A program made the translations under genes and the position numbers. The notes below the pieces were generated by a model. That model was not told where the DNA came from. It did no database searches and was given only the letters and a program-made list of their open reading frames with translations. This document shows positions 34,318 to 46,568 of a DNA stretch of 63,792 nt, one piece after another. Location of the stretch: positions 1 to 63,792 of the forward strand of contig DATCZK010000184.1 in the NCBI GenBank assembly GCA_036525975.1, in the 5' to 3' direction. Within the stretch, counting starts at the first letter, position 1; each line of letters begins with the position of its first letter. Source of the stretch: Quisquiliibacterium sp036525975. GTDB lineage: Bacteria; Pseudomonadota; Gammaproteobacteria; Burkholderiales; Burkholderiaceae_E.

Positions 34318-34495
34318 CTGGGCTCGGGCGCGCAGGGCCGGGGGCGGAGCGCGCGCCGCGCCCGAGGTCCTGCACCGCGCTTATAGCAGACTGCGGCCGC
34401 ACGCGCGCGCCGCGCTGCCCGGCAACGCGCGCGCGCCCCGAGGCGTGCGGCAGCCGCGCGCGCCGTCGCGATCCGGTCGCCACCGGGCGATCCGA

Positions 34496-34501
34496 TACAA
34501 T
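34496..34501 (+). promoter_or_regulatory. -10 box of tRNA-Leu
   Basis: TACAAT lies ten bases before the mature tRNA 5' end, giving a leader of only a few bases. The -35 position is not clear. Confidence 0.5.
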
Positions 34502-34511
34502 TGCGGGTTTC

Positions 34512-34597
34512 GCGGCCGTGGCGGAATTGGTAGACGCACCAGGTTTAGGTCCTGGCGCTGCATAAGCGTGAAGGTTCGAGTCCTTTCGGCCGCACCA
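34512..34597 (+). tRNA. tRNA-Leu (anticodon UAG)
   Basis: An 86-base class II tRNA. The acceptor stem GCGGCCG/CGGCCGC, D arm, anticodon stem CCAGG/CCTGG with loop TTTAGGT (anticodon TAG), a long variable arm and the T loop GTTCGAGTC are all visible. The gene encodes the discriminator A and 3' CCA. It precedes tig by 53 bases. Confidence 0.97.
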
Positions 34598-34650
34598 CGC
34601 CAGGGTCTCGCGCGGCGCGCGAACCTCCAGACAACCGGAAGCAATCGACG

Positions 34651-35952
34651 ATGACGACGCAACTCGAAACCACCGGCACGCTCGGCCGGCGCCTCAAGCT
34701 CTCCATCACCACCGCCGAGCTCGAGAAGGAGGTGGGGCAGCGCCTGCGCAAGCTCGCGCGCACGGTCAAGATGCCCGGCTTCCGCCCGGGCAAGGTGCCG
34801 ATGAAGATGATCGAGCAGTCCTACGGCCCGCAGGTGCACGCCGAGGTTCTCGGCGACCAGGTCTCGCAGGCCTTCTCCGAGGCGGTGCAGGCGCACGCGC
34901 TGCGGGTCGCGGGGCAGCCGCAGATCGAGCGCAGCGAAGACGCTCCCGAGGGCGAGCTCGCGTTCACCGCCAGCTTCGACGTCTATCCGCAGGTGGTGCT
35001 CGGCGACGTTGCGAGCCTCGAGGTCAGGCGCGCGAGCTGCCCGGTGGGGGAGGCCGAGGTGGATCGCACGCTCGAGATCCTTCGCAAGCAGAAGGTGAAG
35101 TGGGAGCAGGCGAACCGGGGCGCGCAGGACGGCGATCGCGTCACGATCGACTTCGCCGGCACGCTCGAGGGCGTGCCCTTCGACGGCGGCTCGGCGCAGG
35201 ACTTCGCCTTCGAACTGGGGCAGGGGAGGATGCTGCCCGACTTCGAGACCGGCGTTCGCGGCGCGACGCAGGGCGAGGCGAGGTCGTTTCCCGTTGCCTT
35301 CCCGGCCGACTACGGCGCAGCCGAGCTCGCAGGCAAGACCGCGCAGTTCGAGGTCACGGTGAAGACGGTCGAGGCGCCGGTGCTGCCGGTGCTCGACGAC
35401 GAATTCGCGCGCCAGTTCGGCGTGCCCGACGGCAGCCTCGAGAAGATGCGCGCCGAGGTGCGCGCGAACCTCGAGCGCGAGGTGGCCCAGCGGCTGCGCG
35501 CGCGCATCAAGGGCAGCGTGATGGACGCGCTGCCCGGCGTCGCCGAGTTCGAGATTCCGGCCGCGCTGGCCGCCGCCGAGCGCGAGTCTCTGGTGCAGCG
35601 CGCGCTCGAGGACATCAGAGGTCGGGGCATGGACCCGAAAGACATCCCGATCCCGCCCGACGCGTTCGCGGAGCAGGCGAGCAGGCGCGTGCGCCTCGGG
35701 CTGATCGTCGCCGAGATGGTGAAGACGCACGCGCTCCAGGCCAAGCCCGACCAGATCCGCAGGCAGATCGAGGAATTCGCCCAGGCCTACGAGAACCCCG
35801 GCGAGGTGATCCGGCACTACTTCAGCGACCGCAACCGCCTGGCCGAGATCGAGGCGATCGTGATCGAGCAGAACGTGGTCGACTGGGTGCTGGACAAGGC
35901 GCGGGTGATCGACGACGTCGTGGCCTTCGACGAACTGATGGGCGGGCGCTGA
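34651..35952 (+). CDS. tig: Trigger factor
   Basis: Product of 433 residues, the ribosome-bound chaperone with prolyl isomerase activity. The ribosome-docking signature is in MPGFRPGKVPMKMI (about residues 39-52). The FKBP-like domain begins near GDRVTIDFAGTLEGVPFDGG (about 156-175), and the long helical C-terminal arms follow. Order tig-clpP-clpX-lon is conserved in many bacteria and groups folding with proteolysis. Confidence 0.96.
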   Translation: MTTQLETTGTLGRRLKLSITTAELEKEVGQRLRKLARTVKMPGFRPGKVPMKMIEQSYGPQVHAEVLGDQVSQAFSEAVQAHALRVAGQPQIERSEDAPEGELAFTASFDVYPQVVLGDVASLEVRRASCPVGEAEVDRTLEILRKQKVKWEQANRGAQDGDRVTIDFAGTLEGVPFDGGSAQDFAFELGQGRMLPDFETGVRGATQGEARSFPVAFPADYGAAELAGKTAQFEVTVKTVEAPVLPVLDDEFARQFGVPDGSLEKMRAEVRANLEREVAQRLRARIKGSVMDALPGVAEFEIPAALAAAERESLVQRALEDIRGRGMDPKDIPIPPDAFAEQASRRVRLGLIVAEMVKTHALQAKPDQIRRQIEEFAQAYENPGEVIRHYFSDRNRLAEIEAIVIEQNVVDWVLDKARVIDDVVAFDELMGGR

Positions 35953-35984
35953 GCGTCGCCCGCGCGTGGGCTAACATCCGCACC

Positions 35985-36011
35985 ATGACATCGACCGGAG
36001 AGCACCCATGA
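35985..36011 (+). promoter_or_regulatory. Eight-codon upstream frame overlapping clpP start
   Basis: ATG at 35985 opens MTSTGEHP, whose TGA overlaps the clpP ATG (ATGA). A -10-like TAACAT (35972-35977) ends seven bases before it, so this ATG could be the 5' end of a clpP message. Translation of it would deliver ribosomes to clpP. No proof that it is translated. Confidence 0.3.
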
Positions 36012-36670
36012 CTCGCAACAGCCTCGTCGAGGACCTCGTCAACGCCCACCTCGCCCGCGACGCCGAGCCGCAGGGGCTGGGCCTGGTGCCCATGGTGATC
36101 GAGCAGAGCGGCCGCGGCGAGCGGGCCTACGACATCTACTCGCGCCTGCTCAAGGAGCGGGTCATCTTCCTCGTGGGGCCGGTGGTGGACCACGCCGCCA
36201 ACCTGGTGGTGGCCCAGATGCTGTTCCTCGAATCGGAGAACCCCGACAAGGACATCTCGTTCTACATCAACTCCCCGGGCGGGTCGGTCTCGTCGGGGCT
36301 CGCGATGTACGACACGATGCAGTTCATCAAGCCCGACGTGAGCACGCTTTGCATGGGAATCGCGGCGAGCATGGGCGCGTTCCTGCTCGCAGCCGGCGCG
36401 AAGGGCAAGCGCTTCGCGCTGCCCAACAGCCGCATCATGATCCATCAGCCTTCGGGCGGAACGCACGGCCAGGCATCGGACATCGAGATCCAGGCGCGCG
36501 AGATCCTCTACCTGCGCGAGCGGCTCAACAAGATCCTCTCCGAGAAGACCGGCCAGCCGATCGATCGCATCGCCAAGGACACCGATCGCGACAACTTCAT
36601 GGCGCCGGAAGATGCGGTAAGCTACGGCCTCATCGACAAGGTGCTCGCCAGCCGCACAGACGCGGCCTGA
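36008..36670 (+). CDS. clpP: ClpP protease subunit
   Basis: Product of 220 residues, the serine peptidase that forms a double-heptamer chamber fed by ClpX or ClpA. The catalytic Ser is about residue 121 (GIAASMGAFL), His about 146 (RIMIHQPSGG), and Asp is in KDTDRDNF. The first 20-odd residues are probably a propeptide. clpX follows 25 bp downstream. A GGAGAG site precedes the ATG. Confidence 0.97.
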   Translation: MTRNSLVEDLVNAHLARDAEPQGLGLVPMVIEQSGRGERAYDIYSRLLKERVIFLVGPVVDHAANLVVAQMLFLESENPDKDISFYINSPGGSVSSGLAMYDTMQFIKPDVSTLCMGIAASMGAFLLAAGAKGKRFALPNSRIMIHQPSGGTHGQASDIEIQAREILYLRERLNKILSEKTGQPIDRIAKDTDRDNFMAPEDAVSYGLIDKVLASRTDAA

Positions 36671-36695
36671 GCTCGCGGCTCACCGCGGAGACGAC

Positions 36696-37961
<1,266 letters not shown>

Positions 37962-38097
37962 CCCGCGGGCGGGCGGCGAGGCGCGCGCTCGCGCGCGCCG
38001 GCGCCCGACGGGAAAGCCGCGCGCACGGGCGCCGCAGAAAAGACCCTTCACCCCGCCGTCTTCGCGCCTGCCGGGGGCGGCGAGCGCGTATCCTAGA

Positions 38098-38125
38098 CTT
38101 GAAATCCACGCTGCCGGGCCCACTT
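38098..38125 (+). promoter_or_regulatory. Sigma-32-type heat-shock promoter of lon
   Basis: CTTGAAA at 38098-38104 is a perfect heat-shock -35. After 14 bases CCCACTT (38119-38125) resembles the -10 consensus CCCCATNT. A start near 38132 gives a leader of about 20 nt with a CGGAGAA ribosome site. Lon is a classic sigma-32 gene, so the position makes sense. Confidence 0.65.
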
Positions 38126-38151
38126 ACCCGGGACAGCATCCGGAGAATTCA

Positions 38152-40563
<2,412 letters not shown>

Positions 40564-40580
40564 TCCGCCTCGAGATCGCC

Positions 40581-40609
40581 TTGACACGCGCCTTTGCGGG
40601 CGATTAAAT
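40581..40609 (+). promoter_or_regulatory. Sigma-70 promoter of hupB
   Basis: A perfect -35 TTGACA (40581-40586) and -10 TTAAAT (40604-40609) are separated by exactly 17 bp, the best sigma-70 match noticed in the window. The leader would be about 108 nt and contains a small hairpin (GCAGA/TCTGC) near its 5' end. Confidence 0.8.
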
Positions 40610-40723
40610 ACGCCTGAGCAGACGTTCTTCTGCGCTTCCACAGAATCGATACGATTTCAGTCGCGCGGCATCCGTTTCGCGCGTGATTTCCAACTTCAAA
40701 GAATCTGACCAGAGGGGGTTTAC

Positions 40724-40996
40724 GTGAACAAGACCGATCTCATCGACCACGTCGCGAAGCAGGCGGACATTTCCAAAGCGGCCGCCGGTCGTGCGCTCGA
40801 CGCGCTTGTCGGCGCGGTCAAGACCACGCTGCGCAAGGGCGGATCGGTCACGCTGGTCGGCTTCGGCACCTTCGTCGTGGGCAAGCGCGCGGCGCGCAGC
40901 GGGCGCAACCCGCGCACCGGCGCCACGATCAAGATCAAGGCCGCGAAGGTTCCGAAATTCCGCCCCGGCAAGGGCCTCAAAGACGCCATCAACTGA
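40724..40996 (+). CDS. hupB: DNA-binding protein HU
   Basis: Product of 90 residues, the standard length for this nucleoid protein. The helical N-terminus (NKTDLIDHVAKQADISKAA), the core GSVTLVGFGTFVV and the DNA-bending arm with GRNPRTG are all present. GTG at 40724 follows AGAGGGGG by five bases. Position after lon is the usual one. It is followed by two tRNA genes. Confidence 0.97.
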   Translation: MNKTDLIDHVAKQADISKAAAGRALDALVGAVKTTLRKGGSVTLVGFGTFVVGKRAARSGRNPRTGATIKIKAAKVPKFRPGKGLKDAIN

Positions 40997-41072
40997 GGCG
41001 CCGAAACCCTTGCCCAGCTGTTGTATACTTCGCGCTTCGCTTCAAGACGCGCCTGCACGAGCGCTCGGCCCG

Positions 41073-41148
41073 GGGTGCTTAGCTCAGTTGGTAGAGCGGC
41101 GCCCTTACAAGGCGTAGGTCGGGAGTTCGAGCCTCTCAGCACCCACCA
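41073..41148 (+). tRNA. tRNA-Val (anticodon UAC)
   Basis: 76 bases. Acceptor stem GGGTGCT/AGCACCC, D loop AGCTCAGTTGGTAGAGC, anticodon stem GCGCC/GGCGT with loop CTTACAA (TAC), T loop AGTTCGAGC, encoded ACCA end. A -10-like TATACT (41024-41029) lies about 44 bases upstream. Confidence 0.97.
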
Positions 41149-41172
41149 GTTCGGGCAGGCCCAAGCGAAGAT

Positions 41173-41249
41173 GGAGTGGTAGTTCAGTTGGTTAGAATAC
41201 CGGCCTGTCACGCCGGGGGTCGCGGGTTCGAGTCCCGTCCACTCCGCCA
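41173..41249 (+). tRNA. tRNA-Asp (anticodon GUC)
   Basis: 77 bases. Acceptor stem GGAGTGG/CCACTCC, D loop AGTTCAGTTGGTTAGAAT, anticodon stem CCGGC/GCCGG with loop CTGTCAC (GTC), T arm CGCGGGTTCGAGTCCCG, encoded GCCA end. Only 24 bases after tRNA-Val, so both are probably cut from one precursor. Confidence 0.97.
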
Positions 41250-41257
41250 ATCACCGA

Positions 41258-41283
41258 GGGGCGAACGCAAGTTCGCCCCTTTT
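41258..41283 (+). terminator. Intrinsic terminator of the tRNA pair
   Basis: Perfect nine-pair stem GGGGCGAAC/GTTCGCCCC with a GCAA (GNRA) tetraloop and TTTT after it. It begins eight bases after tRNA-Asp and separates the tRNAs from ppiD. Confidence 0.9.
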
Positions 41284-41323
41284 GCCATCCGCGCCCAGCA
41301 TCAACACCTGAGAGTCATCAAAA

Positions 41324-43237
41324 ATGTTCGACTCGATCCGCAGGCACCAGCGGCTGATGCAGTTCCTGCTGCTGATCCTGATCTTTCCCGCCTTCGTGTT
41401 CTTCGGCGTCTCGGGCTACGACCGCTTTCTCTCCGACGAAGGGGCGGTGGCCTCGGTGGGCGGCACGAAGATCACCCGCCAGGAACTCGACGCCGCGATG
41501 CGCCGCCAGCTCGAGCAGATGCGCCAGGTGCTCGGCGAGCGGGCCGACCCGAAGCTTCTTGACACGCCGCAGGCCCGCGCGGAAGTCCTCGAAGGGCTGA
41601 TCGCGCAGCGCGTGCTGTTCAACGCCGCCGCCCAGAGCCGCATCGTCGTGAGCGACGCGCAACTGCGCCAGACGATCCTCGAGATCCCGGGCCTCAAGGG
41701 GCCCGACGGCGCATTCGACAAGGCGCGCTATCGCGTGCTGCTCTCGGGGCAGGGCTTGTCGGAAGCCGGCTTCGAGCAACAGCTGCGTCGCGACCTGATG
41801 GTGCAGGCGCTGCCGCAGTCGCTCGCGCAGTCGGGCTTCGTGGCCAACGCGATCCTCGATCGCGTGATCGCGCTTCAGGAGCAGCAGCGCGAGGTGCGCG
41901 AACTCGCGTTCAAGCCCGCCGACTTCGCCGCGAGCGTGAAGCCCGGCGACGACGAGTTGCGCAAGCACTTCGCGGAAAACGCGAAGGCCTACGAGATCGC
42001 GGAGTCTGCGCGCATCGAATACCTGGTGCTCTCGGCGGCCTCGATCGCGAAGTCGGTCAACCTCGACGCGGCCGAGGTGCGCACCTACTACGAGCAGAAC
42101 CAGGCGCGCTACGGCACGCCCGAGGAGCGCAGGGCGAGCCACATCCTGGTGCGGGTGGATGCCTCCGACGGCGAGGCCAAGCGCAAGGAAGCGCGCGCGA
42201 AGGCCGAGAAGCTCCTCGCGCAGGCGCGCGCGGGAGGCGATTTCGCGGCGCTCGCGAAGGCGAATTCCGAAGATCCCGGCTCGGCCGCGGGCGGCGGCGA
42301 TCTGGGCTTGTTCACGCGCGAGACGATGGTCAAGCCCTTCGCGGACGCGGCATTCAAGCTCAAGGAGGGCGAGATCAGCGACGTGGTCGAGACCGAATTC
42401 GGCCTGCACGTGATCAAGCTCACCGGCATCAAGCCCTCCGCGGTCAAGCCTTTCGAGGCGGTGCGCGGCGAGATCGAGGCCGGGTTGCGCGAGCAGCAGG
42501 CAACCGGGCAGTTCGCCCAGGCGGCCGAGGGGTTCACGAACACCGTCTACGAGCAGGCCGACAGCCTCAAGCCGGCCGCCGACAGGTACAAGCTCGAGAT
42601 CCGCACGGCCGAGATCACGCGCGACGGCCCGATCGGCGACGGCGACAAGGCGCTGGCGAGCCCCAAGCTGATCGAGGCCGTGTTCTCGCCCGATTCGCTG
42701 CGCACCAAGCGCAACACCCAGGCGATCGAGGCCGGCGGCAACACGCTCGTGTCGGCGCGCATCGTCGAGCACCGCCCCGCGCGGCGCAAGAATTTCGACG
42801 ACGTGAAGGCCGAGGTTCGCGAGCGCGTGATCGCGCAGCAGGCGCGCGCGCTGGCGGTGAAGGCCGGCGAGGAACGGCTCAAGGCGATTCGCGACGGCGG
42901 GCCCGCCACCGGGCTGGGCGAGCCGCGCGCGGTCTCGCGCGCGGTGGCGGGCAACACTGCGCCGGCGCTCTTGGAGGCGGTGTTCAAGGCGCCCGCGACC
43001 AAGCTCCCCGTGGCGTTGGGCGTGGACCTGGGCCCGCAGGGCTACGTCGTCGCGCAGGTGGTCCGGGTGATCGACCCGGCGCCCGAGGCGATCGCGAAGC
43101 GCCGCGACGCCTACCGCGACCAGATCGCGGGCCTGCTCGCGCAGCAGCAGGGAAGCGACCTGATCGCGAGCCTCAGGGCGCGCTCGAAAGTGAGCGTGAG
43201 CACCGACCAGCTGGCCGACAAGACCGAGACGCGCTGA
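41324..43237 (+). CDS. ppiD: Periplasmic folding chaperone PpiD
   Basis: Product of 637 residues, close to the usual 620. One N-terminal membrane helix (about residues 12-28, FLLLILIFPAFVFFGV) anchors a large periplasmic part that meets proteins leaving the Sec channel. A SurA-like N domain, one PpiC-type prolyl isomerase domain (from RASHILVRVD to GLHVIKLTGI) and a second, degenerate C-terminal region follow. The ribosome site is weak. The gene lies after the lon-hupB-tRNA block, as in many betaproteobacteria, and converges with mnmH. Confidence 0.93.
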   Translation: MFDSIRRHQRLMQFLLLILIFPAFVFFGVSGYDRFLSDEGAVASVGGTKITRQELDAAMRRQLEQMRQVLGERADPKLLDTPQARAEVLEGLIAQRVLFNAAAQSRIVVSDAQLRQTILEIPGLKGPDGAFDKARYRVLLSGQGLSEAGFEQQLRRDLMVQALPQSLAQSGFVANAILDRVIALQEQQREVRELAFKPADFAASVKPGDDELRKHFAENAKAYEIAESARIEYLVLSAASIAKSVNLDAAEVRTYYEQNQARYGTPEERRASHILVRVDASDGEAKRKEARAKAEKLLAQARAGGDFAALAKANSEDPGSAAGGGDLGLFTRETMVKPFADAAFKLKEGEISDVVETEFGLHVIKLTGIKPSAVKPFEAVRGEIEAGLREQQATGQFAQAAEGFTNTVYEQADSLKPAADRYKLEIRTAEITRDGPIGDGDKALASPKLIEAVFSPDSLRTKRNTQAIEAGGNTLVSARIVEHRPARRKNFDDVKAEVRERVIAQQARALAVKAGEERLKAIRDGGPATGLGEPRAVSRAVAGNTAPALLEAVFKAPATKLPVALGVDLGPQGYVVAQVVRVIDPAPEAIAKRRDAYRDQIAGLLAQQQGSDLIASLRARSKVSVSTDQLADKTETR

Positions 43238-43249
43238 GCGGCCTGCGGG

Positions 43250-44335
43250 TCAGCCCGGCACCGCCGTGCCGGGGTCGGCGGCGCGCACCAGGTCTTTGGC
43301 CGCCGCGTCGAGCGCGGGCGGGTCGCTCGCGCCGAGCGAGATCGCGCCGGCGTCTTCGAGCCGGGAGAAGTTGCGTCGCATCGAGCGGTCGTAGGCAGGG
43401 TCGTAGTGCTCGGCGAGCAGCGTTTGCACGAACCCCACCCAGTTGCCCGAGCGCGCAAGGCCGAGCCAGCGCTCGATCGTCGCCGCCCCGTGCTGCGGCA
43501 CGAGCGCCGCGAGGCGCGCGGCGAGGTGGGCGGGGTCTTCGACGAAGTGCCGGTACTCTTCGAGCAGCAAGCTCGCGCGGACCGAATCGCTGGCCTCGAT
43601 CACCAGGCACGGCGAAGCGCGCATCGCCTCGATCAGGCGCGGCGGCAGCTGGCATTGACCCACCTTGCGGCTCTCCGATTCCACCAGCACCGGGCGGCGC
43701 GGGTCGAATTCGCGCAGGCGCGACCAGATCAGCGTTTCGAAGCGCTTCTGCGAGGGCTGCGCGCGTTGCGGCAGGTGCCCCAGCACCGACCCGCGGTGCT
43801 GCGCGATCGCCTCGAGGTCGAGCACCTGCGCGCCGAGGGCGTGGGCGCGCTCGAGCAGGAGGCTCTTGGCGCTGCCGGTGCGCCCGGCGAGCACGACGAA
43901 GCGCAGCGTGGCGGGCAGGCGCTCGAGCTCGTCGAGCACGTGGCGGCGGAAAGCGCGGTAGCCGCCCTCGAGCACCGCGGTGCGCCAGCCCACGCGCGCG
44001 AGCACCGTGGCCAGAGCGCCCGAGCGGTTTCCGCCGCGCCAGCAGTACACGAGCAGGCGGCTGTCGCGCCCGAGCGGCGCGAGCGCGCCCTCGAGCAGAT
44101 CGGCGATCCTGCGCGCGACGATCGCGGCGCCCACGCGCTTGGCCGGAAACGCCCCCTGCGCCTTGTACAGCGCGCCGACGCGGGCGCGCTCGTCGTTGTC
44201 CAGCACGGGCGTGCTGATCGCGCCCGGAATGTGGTCGAGCGCGAACTCGGCCGGGCTTCGCGCGTCGAGCACGGCGTCGAAGGCGGGCAATTGCGCAACC
44301 GCCTCCTGCACGCCGATGATGCTCGCGTCCTTCAT
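43250..44335 (-). CDS. mnmH: tRNA 2-selenouridine synthase MnmH (SelU)
   Basis: Product of 361 residues. It replaces sulfur with selenium at wobble 2-thiouridine of some tRNAs, via a geranylated intermediate. The rhodanese domain has catalytic Cys98 in VYCWRGGNRSG, and the P-loop is LAGRTGSAKSLLLERA. Selenophosphate synthase (selD), which it needs, is not in the window. ATG at 44335 has no ribosome site and lies nine bases after a CTAGAAT box. Confidence 0.94.
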   Translation of the reverse strand: MKDASIIGVQEAVAQLPAFDAVLDARSPAEFALDHIPGAISTPVLDNDERARVGALYKAQGAFPAKRVGAAIVARRIADLLEGALAPLGRDSRLLVYCWRGGNRSGALATVLARVGWRTAVLEGGYRAFRRHVLDELERLPATLRFVVLAGRTGSAKSLLLERAHALGAQVLDLEAIAQHRGSVLGHLPQRAQPSQKRFETLIWSRLREFDPRRPVLVESESRKVGQCQLPPRLIEAMRASPCLVIEASDSVRASLLLEEYRHFVEDPAHLAARLAALVPQHGAATIERWLGLARSGNWVGFVQTLLAEHYDPAYDRSMRRNFSRLEDAGAISLGASDPPALDAAAKDLVRAADPGTAVPG

Positions 44336-44344
44336 GGTGCGCAG

Positions 44345-44351
44345 ATTCTAG
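44345..44351 (-). promoter_or_regulatory. CTAGAAT -10-like box before mnmH
   Basis: On the - strand CTAGAAT ends nine bases before the mnmH ATG. The placement matches the boxes before ispD, tsaB and the small exported protein. Confidence 0.4.
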
Positions 44352-44438
44352 TGCCTGCGAGGCGATGCGGGCCTCGCACGCCGAGCGTCGCGCGGGCGAA
44401 CGCCGTACAATTCCAGTTGCACAACCGGAAACGCGGTG

Positions 44439-44915
44439 ATGAAGGTATTCAATCTCGGGTGTGAACGCGAGCACGCGTTCGAAGGCTGGTTCGCGTCCGC
44501 GCAGGATTACGAATCGCAGTTCGAGCGCGGGCTGATCGAGTGCCCGGTGTGCGGCACCCACGAGGTTCGCCGGCTGCCCAGCGCGCCGCACCTGAACCTG
44601 TCGGCTTCCGATCCGGCGAAGGCGGCCGCGCCCCGCGCCGAGCCCGACGCGCACGGCGCGCCGAGCGCGCCCAGCGCGCCCAGCGCGCAGCAGGTCCAGG
44701 CGATGTGGCTCAAGATGGCCCGCTACATCCGCGAGAACACCGAGGACGTGGGCGAGCGCTTCGCCGACGAGGCGCGGCGCATCCACTACGAGGAACGGCC
44801 GGCGCGAGGAATCCGCGGCGTGGCCACGCGCACCGAGGCGAGCGAGCTCGCGGAGGAGGGCATCGAGGTGGTTGCCTTCCCGATGCCCAAGGAGCCGAGC
44901 GGGCGCCTGCAGTAG
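44439..44915 (+). CDS. DUF1178 family protein
   Basis: Product of 158 residues. The family signature is seen in the N-terminal MKVFNLGCEREHAFEGWFAS, a zinc-ribbon-like pair (CEREH and ECPVCGTHEVRRLPSAP) and the C-terminal GEEFADEAR-type helix (here VGERFADEARRIHYEE). The middle holds a 9-bp tandem repeat giving APSAPSAPS. Function is unknown. ATG at 44439 was chosen over the adjacent GTG at 44436. A TACAAT -10-like box lies at 44405-44410. Confidence 0.85.
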   Translation: MKVFNLGCEREHAFEGWFASAQDYESQFERGLIECPVCGTHEVRRLPSAPHLNLSASDPAKAAAPRAEPDAHGAPSAPSAPSAQQVQAMWLKMARYIRENTEDVGERFADEARRIHYEERPARGIRGVATRTEASELAEEGIEVVAFPMPKEPSGRLQ

Positions 44916-44925
44916 GGCCGTAGCG

Positions 44926-45834
44926 CTAGGGGCGCCGCGCCTGCGGCCGGTTCACCAGGCGGATTCCAACCGCGATGCCGGCAACGGCGATCACGATGCG
45001 CGGGGTGATCGGCTCGCCGAGGATCAGCGCGCCGAAGACCAGGCCCGAGACGGGCGTGAGAAAGGTGAACGCCGAGACGCGGGTGGCCGGGTAGTGGCGC
45101 AGCAGCCAGAACCACGCGAGGTAGCTGGCGAACGCGACGAGCACCGCCTGGAACGCGATCGACGCGGCGGCCGCCGCTGCGAACTGCGGCACCGACTCGC
45201 CGGCCACGAAGGCCGCCAGCCACATCAGCGGGGCCGACACGGCGAGCTGGTAGAACAGCGTGCGCTCGGGGGCGGCGGCCGAGAGCGCGGTGGCGCGGAT
45301 CAGCAGCGTGGTCGCGCCCCACGCGACGCCGGCGGCGATCGCGAGCGCGTCGCCCACCCACTGCGTGGACGACGATGCGCCGAACCCCTCCTGGAACGCG
45401 TAGGCGACCGAGCCGAAGGCGAGCACCAGGCCCAGCACCTGGCCTCGCTCCAGGCGCTCGGAGCGCGAGATGAACGGCATCCCGAGCGCGACGACGAACG
45501 GCGCGAGGTAGACGAACACCACCATCCGCGAGGCGCTGGTGAAGTGCAGGCCGTAGTTGATGAAGCAGAACTCCAGCCCGAACAGCAGCCCCGCGGCGAG
45601 ACCGGCGAGCGCCTCGTCACGGCGCTCGAATGCCGCGATGGCCCGCCGGCGCATGAACAGCCACACGAGCAGCGCCGCGAACGCCGAACGCAGCGCGCCC
45701 TGCGCGAGCGGCGCAACGTACGGGATCGTGGCTTTCACGACCACCTGGTTCAGGCCCCACAGCGCGCAGCAAGCCACGATCAGCGCGACCGCGGAGCCGT
45801 CGAGCCGGGCGTGGCGCGTGTCGAGCGGGGTCAA
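44926..45834 (-). CDS. EamA/DMT family transporter
   Basis: Product of 302 residues with ten hydrophobic helices in two EamA repeats (CCALWGLNQVVVKATIPYV; LAIAAGVAWGATTLLIRATA). It is an inner-membrane exporter or exchanger of the drug/metabolite superfamily. The start is a TTG at 45834, six bases after the GST stop. Last gene of the acyl-CoA operon, so it may move a pathway substrate or product. Substrate unknown. Confidence 0.85.
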   Translation of the reverse strand: MTPLDTRHARLDGSAVALIVACCALWGLNQVVVKATIPYVAPLAQGALRSAFAALLVWLFMRRRAIAAFERRDEALAGLAAGLLFGLEFCFINYGLHFTSASRMVVFVYLAPFVVALGMPFISRSERLERGQVLGLVLAFGSVAYAFQEGFGASSSTQWVGDALAIAAGVAWGATTLLIRATALSAAAPERTLFYQLAVSAPLMWLAAFVAGESVPQFAAAAAASIAFQAVLVAFASYLAWFWLLRHYPATRVSAFTFLTPVSGLVFGALILGEPITPRIVIAVAGIAVGIRLVNRPQARRP

Positions 45835-45840
45835 TCGGTT

Positions 45841-46536
45841 CTAGCGCTTGCGATACTGCTCGGCGCCGTAGAGCACGGCGCGCGCGCGATCGTCGGTGAG
45901 CGGGCGACGGCGCTCGGCCAGCACGGCGACCCCGCGCCTGACCGCCGGGCGCGCGGCGATGCGGTCGAACCAGCGCCGCACGTGCCCGAACTCGCCGAGA
46001 TCGACGCCCTGGTTGGCGTGCGAGCGGCACCACGGGAAGATCGCCATGTCGGCGATCGTGTAGCTGCGCCCCGCGACGTAGGCGCCCGTGTTGGCCAGCC
46101 GGGTGTCGAGCACCCGGTAGAGCCTGCGAGCCTCGTTGGTGTAGCGGTTGATCGCGTAGTCGATCCGCTCGGGCGCGTAGACGCGAAAGTGGTGCGTCTG
46201 CCCGAGCATCGGGCCGAAGCTCGCCATCTGCCACATCAGCCACTGCAGCACGACGTATTTCCCCCGGTCGCTCGCCGGCATGAACCGCCCGGTCTTGCCG
46301 GCGAGGTAGACGAGGATCGCGCCGGACTCGAACAGCGCGATCGGCTTGCCGTCGGGGCCGTCGGAATCCCGCATCGCCGGCATCTTGTTGTTCGGGCTGA
46401 TCGCCAGGAACTCGGGGCTGAACTGGTCTCCCGCGCCGATGTCGATCGGGTGCACCGCATAGGCCAGCCGGCACTCCTCGAGCATGATGTGGATCTTGTG
46501 GCCGTTCGGGGTGGGCCAGGTGTAGAGGTCGATCAA
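45841..46536 (-). CDS. Glutathione S-transferase, YfcG/YghU (nu) type
   Basis: Product of 231 residues. The thioredoxin-fold N-domain has IDLYTWPTPNGHKIHIMLEE and ISPNNKMPAM, where the TPN stretch marks the nu class; YfcG in E. coli is a disulfide-bond reductase using glutathione. The helical C-domain ends with the family-typical YTIADMAIFPW. The start is a TTG at 46536 behind GGGGAAGG. It lies within an acyl-CoA operon, perhaps to detoxify a reactive intermediate (inference). Confidence 0.9.
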   Translation of the reverse strand: MIDLYTWPTPNGHKIHIMLEECRLAYAVHPIDIGAGDQFSPEFLAISPNNKMPAMRDSDGPDGKPIALFESGAILVYLAGKTGRFMPASDRGKYVVLQWLMWQMASFGPMLGQTHHFRVYAPERIDYAINRYTNEARRLYRVLDTRLANTGAYVAGRSYTIADMAIFPWCRSHANQGVDLGEFGHVRRWFDRIAARPAVRRGVAVLAERRRPLTDDRARAVLYGAEQYRKR

Positions 46537-46568
46537 GGCCTTCCCCGGTAGAGAGCTGCGAAGCGCAT

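Noticed and set aside
44630..44700. 9-bp tandem repeat in the DUF1178 gene as a phase-variation switch
   Set aside because: The unit is a multiple of three, so changes would only alter linker length.
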